Numbered from the stretch's first letter, positions 40,801 to 53,429 are shown. The stretch: DNA of 64,000 bases from Tomocerus qinae (GCA_020055645.1 CM034548.1:36816201-36880200), one strand, 5' to 3'. Made by a program: numbers and translations. Notes: generated by a model from the sequence alone, not told the origin.

Positions 40801-43800
40801 AGGTGAGACAGACAGCGTATAACATAGAGGACTGTGAATGAGCTGAGCTATCTAAGAGACTACACACCGCGCTGGTATTAACATGCTCTGAAACTGCGGG
40901 AGACAAATGCAATATAAAATAAAATAGCTTCTCTAGAGCAACGATTAGTTGAATACAATTTTCGTTTCATTGCAACAATATTGTCACTGCATTGTAACCC
41001 AAAAGTGAAAATTGGCTAAAGAAGAGGATTTTTGTCCATTGTGATTAGTTAAATACAGTTTGAAACATTTTATCGTAAAAATTGTCAAAATATAAGAGTT
41101 TGAAAGATTTTAACGTGAAAATTGTCAAAATATAATGGAAATGGTTGTCCATCTTCACTTCATTATGAATACATGTGTGGGATTCATCAGTGGTGAGTGC
41201 AGTTAACTACAATTATCTCAAATCACTATTTAGGTATTGTTTAAATCACAATACTACATTCAATTTGTATTGAAATCCAAAAAATTATTAATCGGGTATA
41301 ATCCTAATCGTGACACTCGATTCTTTCCAGCTTTACAGTCACCTGGTGCGGAATTGATTGGGTTGTGATTAGTTTGAAACATTTTATCGTAAAAATTGTC
41401 AAAATATAATGGAAATGGTCGTCCATCTTCACTTCATTATGAATACACGTGTGGGATTCATCAGTGCTGAGTGCAGTTAACTACAGTTGTCACAAATCAT
41501 TATTTAGGTATTGTTTAAATCACAATACTATATTCAATTTGTATTGAAATCCAAAAAATTATTAATCGGGTATAATCCTAATCGTGATACTCGATTCTTT
41601 CCAGCTTTACAGTCACCTGGTGCGGAATTGATTGAGTTCTGCATGTTGACTCCAAACTTATATCAATACTCTAATACCAATACCATCAACTCCCGCCCAG
41701 ACTGTTGGACCAAAGACTCCAACTATAACCCTACATTTTAGATGGCGTAGTGAGTGGAATCTACAAAATCAACAAGATATTACTATTTAGGTATTGTTTA
41801 AGTCACGTTACTATATTGAATTTGTATTTATCGTAAAAATTGTCAAAATATAAGAGTTTGAAAGATTTTAACGTGAAAATTGTCAAAATATAATGGAAAT
41901 GGTTGTCCATCTTCACTTCATTATGAATACATGTGTGGGATTCATCAGTGGTGAGTGCAGTTAACTACAATTATCTCAAATCACTATTTAGGTATTGTTT
42001 AAATCACAATACTACATTCAATTTGTATTGCAATCCAAAAAATTATTAATCGGGTATAATCCTAATCGTGACACTCGATTCTTTCCAGCTTTACAGTCAC
42101 CTGGTGCGGAATTGATTGGGTTGTGATTAGTTTGAAACATTTTATCGTAAAAATTGTCAAAATATAATGGAAATGGTCGTCCATCTTCACTTCATTATGA
42201 ATACACGTGTGGGATTCATCAGTGCTGAGTGCAGTTAACTACAGTTGTCACAAATCATTATTTAGGTATTGTTTAAATCACAATACTATATTCAATTTGT
42301 ATTGAAATCCAAAAAATTATTAATCGGGTATAATCCTAATCGTGATACTCGATTCTTTCCAGCTTTACAGTCACCTGGTGCGGAATTGATTGAGTTCTGC
42401 ATGTTGACTCCAAACTTATATCAATACTCTAATACCAATACCATCAACTCCCGCCCAGACTGTTGGACCAAAGACTCCAACTATAACCCTACATTTTAGA
42501 TGGCGTAGTGAGTGGAATCTACAAAATCAACAAGATATTACTATTTAGGTATTGTTTAAGTCACGTTACTATATTGAATTTGTATTTCCAGCTGACTTGC
42601 CGAATGCATCCCTACTCATTATTAAATGACATATTCCATTCTTTCCAGCTTTACAGTCTACTAGGAATTGATTTAGTTCTGCATGTTGACACATGGTGAA
42701 GAATTGAAGTTAACTATTTGGAATAAACATTTTATCGTGGAATCTACAAAATCGACAAGATATCACTATTTAGCTTGGTGTTAATTGACTCCTGAAGGGT
42801 GGATATTCATGACTACCAGCAGTTTGATCTGGGACAGGAATGGGATTCCGGAATGGGACTAATTCAAAAGAAAGTCCCATATAAAATTCCAAACTATTTT
42901 ATAGGACTTTCTCTACAGAACCCACCTGATACGGGCAGGGGATGGGGGGAGGAAGAGACAGGAATCTGTCTATTTGCCTTCATTCTAATTATAACTGATT
43001 GTGGCTGAATACATGTGCTACCATATGCAAAAAGCAGATTTGAAACAAGTTATGTCGTTCCAAAATATGCGTGCATTTTATTATCGAAGGACAACCAGAC
43101 CATCAGAATTTTTTTTTAAATCTCCCGCTTCGATCCTGCGTATACGCCTGTTTGCCAACAGTTTATCTTTTTTTAAATGTTTAAAATGAAATTTACTTCT
43201 TGTCTTTGCCTTTAAAGCTAAACAACCGAATAAATTTCATATACATTGTCATTCCTTTTATCCTTTTCAGTTCTTATCGAAGTGTAATTTTCTAGACTGC
43301 AGGGATTGGGCGAGCTTCAAAATCTCCTTTCCCATTAAAACTCAGCTATGCATAATAATGAGAATGGTCACGAAATATTAGTACCAAAAAATTAAGTAAT
43401 TTCGATTTTCATACATGCCAGCAGCGTGTATAAATTGGAAGTAGTAGAAATGGGAAATAAACTAACTAATACCATAATGCATGGTGACAAGGCGATAAGT
43501 CTTACAAGGAAGGTCTAAATAGCTAGCAGATATTCAGGTCAAAATTCGAAACACGATGACTATAACAATTGCAACTTTGTACAAAGCAGGTGAATGGAGA
43601 AGCGATGCTTGAATATGAAATAATTATAGCGTTCTTAAAATAGTTTCCGCATCCCGAAGTAAAAGGCGTACTGATTTTAAATTCATGCATAATGAAGAAT
43701 TTAAGCAAACTGCCAATAAAATGCATAGAGTGGGCTAAGTGACAGCTAATTAAGTCAGGACGGAATGTAGAGGATTAAAATGCAAGTTGTAAGCACTTCC

Positions 43801-46800
43801 GAGAGGAAATTCCACGCTCACTAAATACACATTCTTTCATTATGTTTTTTAAAACAATGCCCTTTCATACTTATAATTTTGAAGTAGGCTAGAAAATCTG
43901 CTGGTGCGCTTAAGTTGTAAAGGAATTAACGTTAGTAAACTTGTGTGTATAATTAGATTAATATAACAATTCTGGTTGCTGAAGGATTTGGTATTTAATA
44001 AAGGGGTTCGCTCTAGTTGCGGAAAAATAATTTTTCCTACTCTTACCCTAAAATGTTATTAAGCAAACTGCTGAAAGGATAAAAACAAAGAAAGATTTTC
44101 TAAGCGAAAAGTCTTTGTAACTAATTTAAAGCTTTGTATTTTATCTGTATTTGTAATACCTTTGCTTCTAATGATAAATTAATGGCTAATTAAACAAATA
44201 TTTCAACCTCATTGATTTGGGAGTTTAAATGATACTAATCTTAGGTTGTTTGTGTAAATATTTTCAACATTATGGCATCTGTGTCCTAAATATAAATGAT
44301 AGTGCATCAATTTGTAATTCGTGTGCATATTTCAAATTGACATACATTTAAACGTGTGGGAGTCCGAGAAGATACGTATCACATTTTGATTGAGTTTATA
44401 CCTAGGTTTTAGCACAGAACGTGTCGTTGGTATTGAGATTGTTTTTTGCACGAAATAGTAAGTAGATAGATATAAGCAGGCGACACTCAAGCCGATGTTT
44501 TTGTCTGGTTAAAATTACATTTCGTTTGTATCTGTTCTTAGCAATAAAACCACGTAGCGTCACTTTTGTGGCGAATTTTTACCACAGAAACCAAATAATC
44601 TTTTACTATCAACACTTACTACAGTTGAAGCATGCAAGAAAAATCTTTAACCATATGTCAACAATTAAAACCAAGGCTGACACCTTTTATAGTTGGCTGA
44701 CCTGAGGTTTTAGCGTCAATACCTATTCTATCTTGACATTTATCTGTACTTACGTTCTACTTAAACTGTCAAAACTACAAATAAAAAATTCCAAATCAAT
44801 TGCATATATATCCTGCTTAATTAATATTAATTTTCATATTGTGTAATTAAGTAATCTACTAAATTTAAATGGAATTTTATTTTACTGCGTCTACCCAATA
44901 AAAAACTATATTTTAATATCGTAAAATTCTTTCCATATGAATGTTTTTAGGACTACAGAGTTTACAACTGAAAGATAATTTTATGGTTGAAAAAGCATTA
45001 CAAGTTAAAACAAGGAGCATCAAATAATTAAAATAGAGATTTCTTTATACTTGTTAGAGGGGGCAATACAATTAGCTCTAAAAGACGACTGAGTACAATA
45101 ATTATATTATTTAGTTGACCGAAGTTACTAATTGTGAAGATTTAATTTGCCTGCTGCCTGTTTAATAAAAATCAGCATCAATTAAGTAACAGATTTAAAA
45201 GCAGAATCATTTGTAGGGAGGTCCTACGAAAGTTTTCTAATATTATACAGACAGAAGATAGATGCTAAGCGCTGGAAACAAATTTAGCCAATTACCCTTT
45301 CATGCACCTAGCGTGCAACAATAACGAACAATAAAAGGGAAAGCTGATTTTTAAAACAATAATTTTCTGTACATGCAAAACTGCTAAATTTGTATGGAGT
45401 AATACACTTCTGTAACTATAGCTAAAGTATGACTATACAAAAGTACACGAATGTGCCAAAGTATCGCATCATATCAAAAGGGTCCATTGAGAAATGCGAA
45501 TGACATTATTATGATAAAAGCAACAAGAATTTTTTTTATCGTCCTACGATTATAATAGACTTAATTCACTGGTAATTTCATTATAAACTTAATTAAGAGT
45601 AAGTTTGTGGCTTAACATAACTATCTAGGTATTTATAATTATTTACAATTAAAATTAATGGCATTCACTTTATTAGTGTTGGTGGTCCACTAACTTTCAT
45701 CATCAAAGATCACCCAAGTGGTCTGTGGAGTGCAGACGATTAAATCTGTGTAAATGTTATTATGAGTGTTTGTATTCCATCGAGTAGTTTCTATGTTGAC
45801 TTAATCATTAGACATTGGCTACTGATTACAGACAGTCCATGAGCATGATGATGAGATGATGTACATTGCAATGGTGAAACTGTAAATTGCAACTCTCAAG
45901 GAACCCGAACTCATACTGCACATGAAAACGTTTTGCGTTCTATTCCACATTCTAGTGTATTTAATTTTGTCTCAAAAATGTTGTATATGAGTTCTATCTC
46001 CGTACTTTAAAGTGTATAAAAGTTTAGGTCTATCATTGATACTAAATTTGCAATTCTCAAACAATTGCAAGACAATAGTGATTTTTATTTAATCAAAGCA
46101 TTTAATTTTGATCTACATGTAAATAGGTGACATTGATATTATTTCATGACTTGATGTGCTAGAAAAGTATTAGAAATAAAGCATTTCCTTTTGTAATTAC
46201 TCTTTGCTATATGAAAATCATGTTCAGGTGTATAACAATAATTACAATAATAATTTTGGATGCACTGATGTTACCTCCATAATAATATATCCATGTAACG
46301 CTCCACTACACTTCAAGTGAAGAATACTATTATGCCTTAGCGAGTTTGTTGTTTCTCTTGCAATAAAGCTACTCGTATTTGTGTGCGTGCATGTATGTAA
46401 TAACGTAATTATTAGAGTAAGTGTCAGAATGATAAACAAACAACAATAGCAGGAGCAAAAGTAGGCACAGGAAATGAGCCTCGATTTGATGAAAGAGTAA
46501 GAGTAATTGCAGGTCTTTGCTTTTCTGTGCACTTGCCAAGCGAACGTCTTTAAAAGGAACATTATTTTCCCTAATAACTATAATAATAGTATTTAATTAG
46601 ACAATATAAATCATTATGGAAAGATCGCCTTGCAATTACCGCATTACGAACGGGAAAATTATTTTCAATTAGGTAATAATTCTGCCAACAATGATACATT
46701 TAGGCTTTCTAAATTAATTGGGCTTGAATAAATAGAAAATTTTTATTCTCCACTGCCAATGCCATATGGTAATTGGAATTGAATGCATCAGGGTACAATG

Positions 46801-49800
46801 GATATTAGGATAAATATGAAGGTCAGTAATATTGTAATCATCATGATACTCTTGCGCCATTCATAAGAAAACTAGTTGTGCTGATCCAGATATAAAAATT
46901 AATGCTACCTTTCATTTCCACACATTTCTATGGTCAGCATACAATACAAATATCGCATAAATAATCTAAATAAAAACCTGAATAAATAGTCCATAAGTAT
47001 ATTACTTTCATATGTTTGTATTTTACGGATGCATGGCCACTAAAACGATTCTGATGATGCCTACTTAAAAATCAGTGCAGAGCAGACAAACATTAAATGG
47101 CCCTTTTCGATACAATATCAGACATACAATACAATCATTGCTATTAGTAGAAGGACTTCCTAATTATTATGTGTCCATCTCGTCTATACTCCTATATATC
47201 ACCATTTACAGGTCGATTGCAGCAAACAATATTGAAGACGTGAAAAGTATTAAGTTATATATGAAGACGGTACCTTTAGTAATACAATGCATCAATTAAT
47301 GATATAAATAGATACGTACCTTGGCTGTAGTTGGAAATGGCATGAAGTGCTATGTGAACATCCTCCCAGTCTGCAGTCAGTCTCCGTACAAGAAGATAGG
47401 CCTCCACAGGATGAGCCACAATTTCTTTGCTCTTCTTTCCATTCACCAACAATCGCTTCTGTGCTTCCACGTAACTATATGGATAGTAAATATCGCACAT
47501 CAATCAAATAAAAAGAATCCTTTCTTCTCTAATTGTTATGGACAATCTAACAAAATGATTGATCTCTACGTATTTACAAACACACATGAAGTAATTACAG
47601 AGCTCTACGGCGACAATTGAAAACTGGTATATGAATACAGTTAATTATATACTGCCACTGCTACCTATAAATTATATTTAGCCGGCGTACTTTTTTTACA
47701 ACATAATATAAATATATAATAGGGGCGTAATTTACTATTGCATTCACTGCTTCGCAAAATCATTCCGATTGTTTGCGATTCGCTTTATTGTAACTATATA
47801 ATGCAAGTATCATTGGTAGTAATTCTGGGGTAGAATTTCATATTGTTGTGTGACAGGAGATAGTTTTATAGTATAATTAATGCAATTACTAAACGTAAAA
47901 TGGACTAGCCCATAGCAGTGTGAAAAAGAAAAAAAGCTGGACAATTATTATTGTGCAGCCTGCAGACTCAACTTGTAGACGACAGGTGTGCATATGTGAT
48001 AAAAGTAAAAAAATTAGGTAGTAAATATTGTAAATATAATACTACCAGAAGGTATATGCTAGCATTTTACTTGAAATGTGCTATTATACATTTAAGATTG
48101 TACATCAAAATTAACATGTTATTGTTACAGTGATGGAGTTTAATATAACTAGACTTCTGGGTGTAAGGAATACTAAGACATGTACTTTCCTATTTGAAGA
48201 ATGAGTAGTTGTGGCTTTAAATATGCGCATCCTCCAATTTAACTTAAGCATTTTGTAAAGTTGGAGTTGCTAAACAAAAGTGATTGATTGTTTCGTTTTT
48301 GTCCTTAATGATGCAAAACGAGAAAATTGACATGATTTTTTGTATTTTCTGAGAATTGAAAGTATCTCATTTTAAGGATTCATAATTACTGCATGGTGTG
48401 ACTGATATTCTTTCTTTATGTTGATAGAAGAATGAATGCAGCAGAAAAGGTAAGAATTATCAGTGCATGGAAAATTCACATTGAATTTGCCTACCTGAAC
48501 GGCACCTACTCCTTTTCTGTAAAGAAATGATAGGATGGATGGTCATAACTAGTATATGAAATGGCCCACTCCACTGGTACAAATTCAGTTCCTTCAATGG
48601 AAATGTGATACTTATACACTCCACGGAGTATGGTACACAATAACAGAAAATATAATGATCTATATATTGCAATCAGAAAATCAAATCGTATTTCTATTTA
48701 CGCGTGAACTGTACGACTACAACCGTTTGTTCGGTGATCTCTCTGAATCCTAAGCTATAATATAAGTTTCTTATCTAAGTAGTAAACAATTGCAACCATT
48801 TCAGAAATTAAAGAAATGGTTTTGAACATTTTGGATCCACGCCCGGATAACTTATTTACTGAAATTGAATGACTTAAAATTTGGTAGCCATGCAGAAACA
48901 AATTCATTCAGTTGAACGTCTATCTTCAAAAGAAGAAAAAAAAGCCTCGAAGCAAACACATCGTTATTATATTAGCTATGTTGATAATATCACGTTACAA
49001 GTTTACTATAATAGGTAAACCAATATAGGCACAAACGTTACACACAGCCACGTAAGTAATACAAGGATGTATCTACATGGCTAGATAATACTTATACTTT
49101 TGGTAGAGATGCTGCATAGAAAAGTATCAATCCTTCAAATAAGAGCGAGTCTTGGGGAAACGCAAGAGTGGCCATTAATCAAACGAAGGGAAGCAGAGTA
49201 TAATTGAGTCTTCTTACTCATCAAGAGCATCAGATCATTATACCATTCAACAATCGCTGTTCTAACCACACCAGTTAGCAATGTAAATTCCAAATACGAG
49301 AATATTTGAATATCTGTAAATCAGAAATGTGTTCTATATCTCCGACGAGTGGCTATGAACAATCTTCTAGTTTTATGGGAGTTAATAGAGTAAGATTTGC
49401 AGCATTATTACAAGAACAGTAGGAGATGGCGGTAAACAGACCGCTTGCGAAGATTACAAGTAAAGACAAGTAAACAGATAATTTCAGTTGACACAAAAAT
49501 GAGGTAGGTGTGGGCACAGATAACTGAATATCATCAAAAGAAGAGACCGTTTCATGGTTGCTGGCTTTGTGATGGTCATCATCTTCAGTTGTATCACTTG
49601 TATTTATGTTCACCGACAGACGACCTGCAACTGCAAGTACATCCACTCCATTCTACATTTACTATTTGTTCTTCTCTAGTCCATCTATACTATAAATACT
49701 TCTATAACGTATGTTATGATATACTCTGGCCACTATCAGATTGTAAATTTCCCAAATGAAGGAAACATACATGGATCGCAATTCACATTGTATTTACACA

Positions 49801-50863
49801 CAAGTGTGGCCTTACACGAAGGAGTTTTTGCATAGAATACTTGAGACTCGCTTAGTGGACTTAACTGTCTCATGCTGTCAAACTCGCCTTATGTTTGGAG
49901 TTTTTGTGCCTCTAGAACGTTTTGGTTTGTCCCACGTAGAGTTAAAATGACAGCCATTTAGTTAGCCAGATTAAGCATATCTGAATAACCTATTCACTAA
50001 GGAAGCTATTTCTTTTCCCTTTTATTTTTTCATGACTGCATATTAACCTCTTTATTTACTGTATCTTTTTAAGATAATTTTTAATGAAACCCCTGTGATG
50101 AACAATACTCTCTAAAATGAACATTTTTTAACTTCAAAAATGTCAAATGATGATTTTTGAATACTAGTTTTAATGCTGTATCATTTGGATCATGTAAGGT
50201 ACATTTTTAAAACTTGATACAAGAAGATTATGAAAATGTACGCTCACGGCGACACTAGTATAAAGATTAACATAATAATATTAATAGCAACCTTCTAGTT
50301 GTATCTATACTTATTTAACTTGAAGTCAATGCTTGTTGCAAAGAAGATTTTAGCATAAGGCAGAAGATGAGATTGGCATAAGAACCTTTGATGATAATTG
50401 ATTTTTACCATTTTTAGCTACAGTTAAGTAAACGTAGGAGTGGAATAGAAGAATTTTTTCTTGTATTTATGGTAGAATGAATTTGTATTATCTAATGGAA
50501 TAGAGCAAGGTGTATTTTTTCTTACGTTCTGATTAGATTAGCTTTTTCTATCGTGTACTCAGCAAATGTATCGAGCAATTCCACGATCTGCAGTTCATTC
50601 TCCACCAAGTCTTCAAGTTTAGACGTGGACGAGAATAGATCTTCACGTTGACTCTGCAGAACAGACTTATCTTCTCTGACTGCATAACTCTGTTCAGGCC
50701 CGCACGTCAGAAATACAAGTGTTATCGAAGAGAGAATTAACAGACCAGTCCAATAGACAAAAAGATGAAATAGGAACAACGGACCCCCAACTATAAATGA
50801 AGATTTTGTGCTGCGTCCGGTGGCACGTTTTTCCTTTCGGTTCACCACAATCAGGTTCATCAT
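24172..50863 (-). CDS. P4HA: Prolyl 4-hydroxylase subunit alpha, 11 coding exons, 601 codons
   Basis: Exons: 50863-50526, 47474-47320, 33706-33533, 29334-29129, 28415-28215, 28053-27976, 26038-25943, 25203-25136, 24905-24797, 24681-24553, 24423-24172. All joins are GT/AG and in phase (1806 bases). The enzyme hydroxylates procollagen X-Pro-Gly prolines in the ER using Fe(II), 2-oxoglutarate and ascorbate, partnered with PDI. Order: signal/anchor segment at about residues 30-57; N-terminal dimerisation helices (DLFSSTSKLEDLVENEL); ALVRLQDTY and TPR-like peptide-binding region (residues about 170-290); CRGEKLR linker; catalytic double-stranded beta-helix. Iron ligands are H488 and D490 (PHTD) and H562; the 2-oxoglutarate lysine is K572 (HGACPVLLGDK). 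VATLMIYLSEVEAGGATVFP is a family hallmark. There is no KDEL, as expected for the alpha subunit. Usual length is about 530-550; the excess is an unusually long basic leader before the hydrophobic segment. The start is the first of two adjacent ATGs at 50863; an upstream in-frame exon is possible. Confidence 0.95.
26039..27975. other. P4HA intron 6
   Basis: About 1.9 kb of AT-rich intron without supported features. Loose gtcaag/actcaag repeats occur near 27530-27720. Confidence 0.6.
29335..30879. other. P4HA intron 3, left part
   Basis: AT-rich intron sequence up to the Helitron at 30880. I see nothing else in it. Confidence 0.6.
30880..31834 (-). mobile_element. Non-autonomous Helitron, 955 bp, second copy of the nested family
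   Basis: On the minus strand it begins TCTATATATATTTATTATAT at 31834 and ends CTAG at 30883-30880, followed by host T (complement of 30879). The 5' flanking base is G rather than A, perhaps a later change. Both ends and several internal blocks match the 531 bp copy at 12526-13056; this copy is longer and carries a (TA)n tract just inside the 5' end. An internal inverted repeat (cctgcatatatt at 31628 against aatatatgcagg near 31740) lies in the 5' third. It sits in intron 3 of P4HA, in the same orientation as the gene. Confidence 0.7.
31769..31818. repeat. (TA)n microsatellite
   Basis: About 25 uninterrupted AT dinucleotides just inside the 5' end of the 955 bp Helitron. The small frames here translate the repeat. 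Confidence 0.97.
31835..33532. other. P4HA intron 3, right part
   Basis: AT-rich intron. A 95-codon plus frame (32350-32637) shows no domain and is not called. Confidence 0.55.
39885..39972 (+). repeat. Three degenerate copies of a ~29 bp unit
   Basis: Units read gaacttttttcaatctta, ggacttttttcagtctag and gaacttttttaacctgag, each followed by an AT-rich half. Imperfect tandem triplication within P4HA intron 2. Confidence 0.7.
40587..40618 (+). repeat. Short 8 bp tandem repeat (gatcgtct / ggtcgtcc)
   Basis: Four consecutive 8 bp units: gatcgtct twice, then ggtcgtcc-like twice. A small GC-richer patch in AT-rich intron sequence. Confidence 0.8.
41071..42586 (+). repeat. Tandem duplication, two 758 bp units, with nested ~274 bp sub-repeats
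   Basis: Positions 41071-41828 and 41829-42586 are nearly identical; I see one substitution (ttgaaatcc against ttgcaatcc). Within each unit an earlier, more diverged duplication is visible: tataatggaaatggt occurs at 41131 and again at 41405 (offset 274), followed by matching text to ttctttccagctttacag. A third, degenerate partial copy follows at 42590-42700. The identical 76-codon frames at 41511 and 42269 are products of the repeat. It lies in P4HA intron 2. Confidence 0.93.
42700..47319. other. P4HA intron 2, right part
   Basis: AT-rich intron without supported genes. The longest frame (106 codons, minus, 46242-46562) is Cys/Leu-rich with no domain or splice support. Confidence 0.55.
47475..50525. 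other. P4HA intron 1
   Basis: Three-kilobase intron. A minus-strand frame at 49353-49646 has an acidic patch and one hydrophobic segment but lacks an ATG at its start and a recognisable family; it is not called. Confidence 0.55.
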
Positions 50864-52300
50864 TATAAAATGCCACTTTGCCACTTCTACAGTTTTACTT
50901 GGATCAAGAATTTCTGCCAACTACAGGATTTACGCCTTTTAACTTGCACGACAAAAACACAAATACAGTTAGGAGTAGTCTATAGTGTACTTACACCTGC
51001 AGTTTTATTACAAGTCCGGCAAATTTGGTAACTAATTACTGCAAACACCTGGTCTACTAAAAGACTAATCTTTTTGTTTGTTGCACACCTCCCTATACCT
51101 ACTGGTTGACACTCTCAGATATAGTTGCTATATATATTAATCTGATTTAGAAATGTGCTTATGGCAAAAAAGGAGATAAATTCTATTGAATGTCTTAAAA
51201 AGGAAACACAGTGACAGTTTAAATCAAGAAGTATATAATTAGGATGGAAAATACTTTCCAGTATATGCGTAAAATTGATTAAAAAGGTTCAATTTAACTA
51301 TTTGGTAAAATATTACATAAACATCTGTCTCAAATATGGAAATTTTAAAGAACGGGCTAAAACCACAACAGAAATATTTTCTGCTGCTTACATTACACAA
51401 AAATAAGTAATGGTTTCTTGCTTAATTTTAAGAGACTTGATTTAATCGCGATTTGTGTCGGTATAAAGGTTCCATATAATTGCGGTAAGTCAATGAAACA
51501 AATCTCCGACTTATTCTAATTGAAATAATGGCCTTTGTTAAGGCCTATGCTAAGTAAGTAGTTTTCAAGCTGTAGAGTTTCAATTGTTCACCTAACAAAG
51601 TTTTTTGTATTGGTCAACAAATATTTGATAAACATTTACTTGCAGGGACACATTTGTTATTTTAACTTGGAGTCAAACTTTTAATAATAGCAAAAATGAG
51701 TATTGCACTCAGGTATTTTAAAACACTTATTGAAAAAGCAGAGCAGATAATATTTCAACAATTCGAACTGCAGTGGTGAGCAAGGGGGAGGATTCTTCTT
51801 TGGTGCTGTTGTGTCTTCAGCGACTCGTGGCTGACTGACTGACTTTGCTAAATGTAATTCTGATCTTTATGTGGAAGTGAGATTTGACTAGCTAAGTACA
51901 ATATTAAAGTGAATGTAGACTTCAACCAACAAAACTGATTTCTTCAAACGTTTACTACATGCATGCTTCTCATTCTTACACCCTCATCTCATGCCCTCAT
52001 CTCATCCATCACATGGTACCTGTCTAGCCTGTAGTGTAGAGTGTAGACGTACCTTTTCATGTGGTGTAGTAATGCAACTATGTATGCAATTCAAACTTGC
52101 AGGTTGGTATAACACATAAAGACGTTGTGCCGTTTAATGGATGGTAAACAACGCTGTTGCTGTCCCGAACAGAAAACATAGCTACTTAATACAGAAGTGA
52201 ATACTAACTAGTATTAATTTTTGTATGCTGTCTGAGTACTCGGTTTTGCATATACGGAAAGCCAGGTTTCAATTTCTCATAAAATGCTTTTCAAAATCTG
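50864..52300. other. Upstream region of P4HA
   Basis: Should contain the P4HA promoter and 5' UTR on the minus strand. No unambiguous TATA or initiator element can be assigned by eye. No genes seen. Confidence 0.45.
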
Positions 52301-52398
52301 GGATACATTTGAGCATCTGCACCTGCTCAAATGTATCCGGCTACCTTTGAGCAAACCCGGAGCAGCTGCTCAAATGTGTCCAGATACCGTTGAGCACT
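52301..52398. repeat. Cluster of alternating TTGAGCA / TGCTCAA palindromic arms
   Basis: A perfect 15 bp inverted repeat, ggatacatttgagca (52301-52315) and tgctcaaatgtatcc (52324-52338), is followed by tttgagca (52347), tgctcaaatgtgtcc (52368) and ttgagca (52390). Five arms alternate in orientation, so the strand can form several alternative hairpins. Confidence 0.85.
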
Positions 52399-52585
52399 TC
52401 TAGATTCTAGAATACCCAGAGAATCAGACATGAAGTCACCAGACAATGATAAGGAACACTAAATGAAATTAGCGAATAGCAAACCAAAATGCTTAAGATC
52501 AGCAAAATAAACCACAAGCATCAAAATAAATTAACAAAAAATAATAATCGCCAAATTAAATTCAAAATTACCATTATAAATAAAA

Positions 52586-52825
52586 CCAACAGCAAGCCGT
52601 AACAGAAACTCTCCTGAGTACAGGGGACCGTTAGTAGTAGTAATAGATCCATTTTGATTACTAAAATTCAAATTAGATCAATAATGATCATAATTGACTA
52701 TCAAAATAAACAAAAATGGAATGCAGATTAATGCATTAACAACGACTATAAGCAGAAATAAAAAAACCTACAGCAAGCCGTAACAGAAGCTCGCCTGAGT
52801 GAAAGGGACAGTGTACACATTTTTG
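52586..52825 (+). repeat. 181 bp-spaced duplication
   Basis: The 18-mer cagcaagccgtaacagaa occurs at 52590 and 52771, followed in both by ctc-cctgagt and a gaaagggac-like end. Downstream text (attactaaaat...attcaaattagatca) also matches, so the whole ~181 bp was duplicated and then diverged. Confidence 0.8.
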
Positions 52826-52899
52826 GTAGATTAATAATAGTATAAATAGATTTAAAGTGATTACTAAAATGTAATTCAAATTAGATCATTCTTCAAAGT

Positions 52900-53155
52900 A
52901 TCTTCAAAATCAATGGAAAATCAAAATAGATTAATGTTGACTATGCAAAATCAACAGAAAATCAAAATAGATTAATGTTGACTACGAAATCAACAGAAAA
53001 TCATAAATAATGTTGACCATGAAAATCAACAGAAAATCATAATTAATGTTGACCATGAAAATCAACAGAAAATCATAATTAATGTTGACCATGAAAATCA
53101 ACAGAAAATCATAATTAATGTTGACCATGAAAATCAACAGAACATCCAAATTGGT
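52900..53155 (+). repeat. 36 bp tandem repeat, about 6 copies
   Basis: Unit tgttgaccatgaaaatcaac plus agaaaatcataattaa. Exact starts at 53011, 53047, 53083 and 53119; earlier copies are shorter and more diverged. It lies upstream of the Tudor exons. Confidence 0.92.
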
Positions 53156-53339
53156 TAATATTAAATGTCAAAATCAAAAGGAAATCACAATTGATTAATA
53201 ATGAGTATCAAAAACATGTTGCATGTTGTTATTTAAATAATATTGTAATACCAAAGCTATCTCATCAATTTTATGAAACTCATAATTATATTATTATGCT
53301 TTGTTTTCTGAGTTACCACCAGAGGTCACTACTTTTTTC

Positions 53340-53424
53340 TGGCAAGGCAAGCGTCGGCGCGAGGCCGTCTAAGCGCGAGGCCCTGGGCAACTGCCCAGTC
53401 CGCCCATAGGGAAAGCCGCCTCTG
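53340..53424 (-). mobile_element. GC-rich transposon terminus (hAT-like), solo end
   Basis: On the minus strand it begins CAGAGGCGGCTTTCCC at 53424 and continues into tgggcagttgcccagggcc and two gcgcgaggcc-like blocks. CAGAGGCGG tips and the gggcagttgccca palindrome resemble ends of hAT-type elements. No matching second end or target duplication was found, so this is a remnant. Its tip lies 5 bases before the splice acceptor of the first visible Tudor exon. Confidence 0.5.
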
Positions 53425-53429
53425 TTCAG

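Larger units (their letters stand above)
33707..41070. other. P4HA intron 2, left part
   Basis: About 7.4 kb of the 13.6 kb intron. Small repeats are listed separately; otherwise no supported gene, RNA gene or transposon terminus. Confidence 0.55.

Noticed and set aside
41511-42499. Two identical 76-codon frames
   Set aside because: Identical because of the 758 bp tandem duplication; no domain and no splice context, inside an intron.
46242-46562. 106-codon minus frame, Cys/Leu/Thr-rich
   Set aside because: No motif, no splice support, typical of chance frames in AT-rich introns.
49353-49646. 97-codon minus frame with an acidic patch and one membrane segment in P4HA intron 1
   Set aside because: No ATG at its start (begins GTG), no matching splice sites that keep P4HA in phase, no recognisable family.
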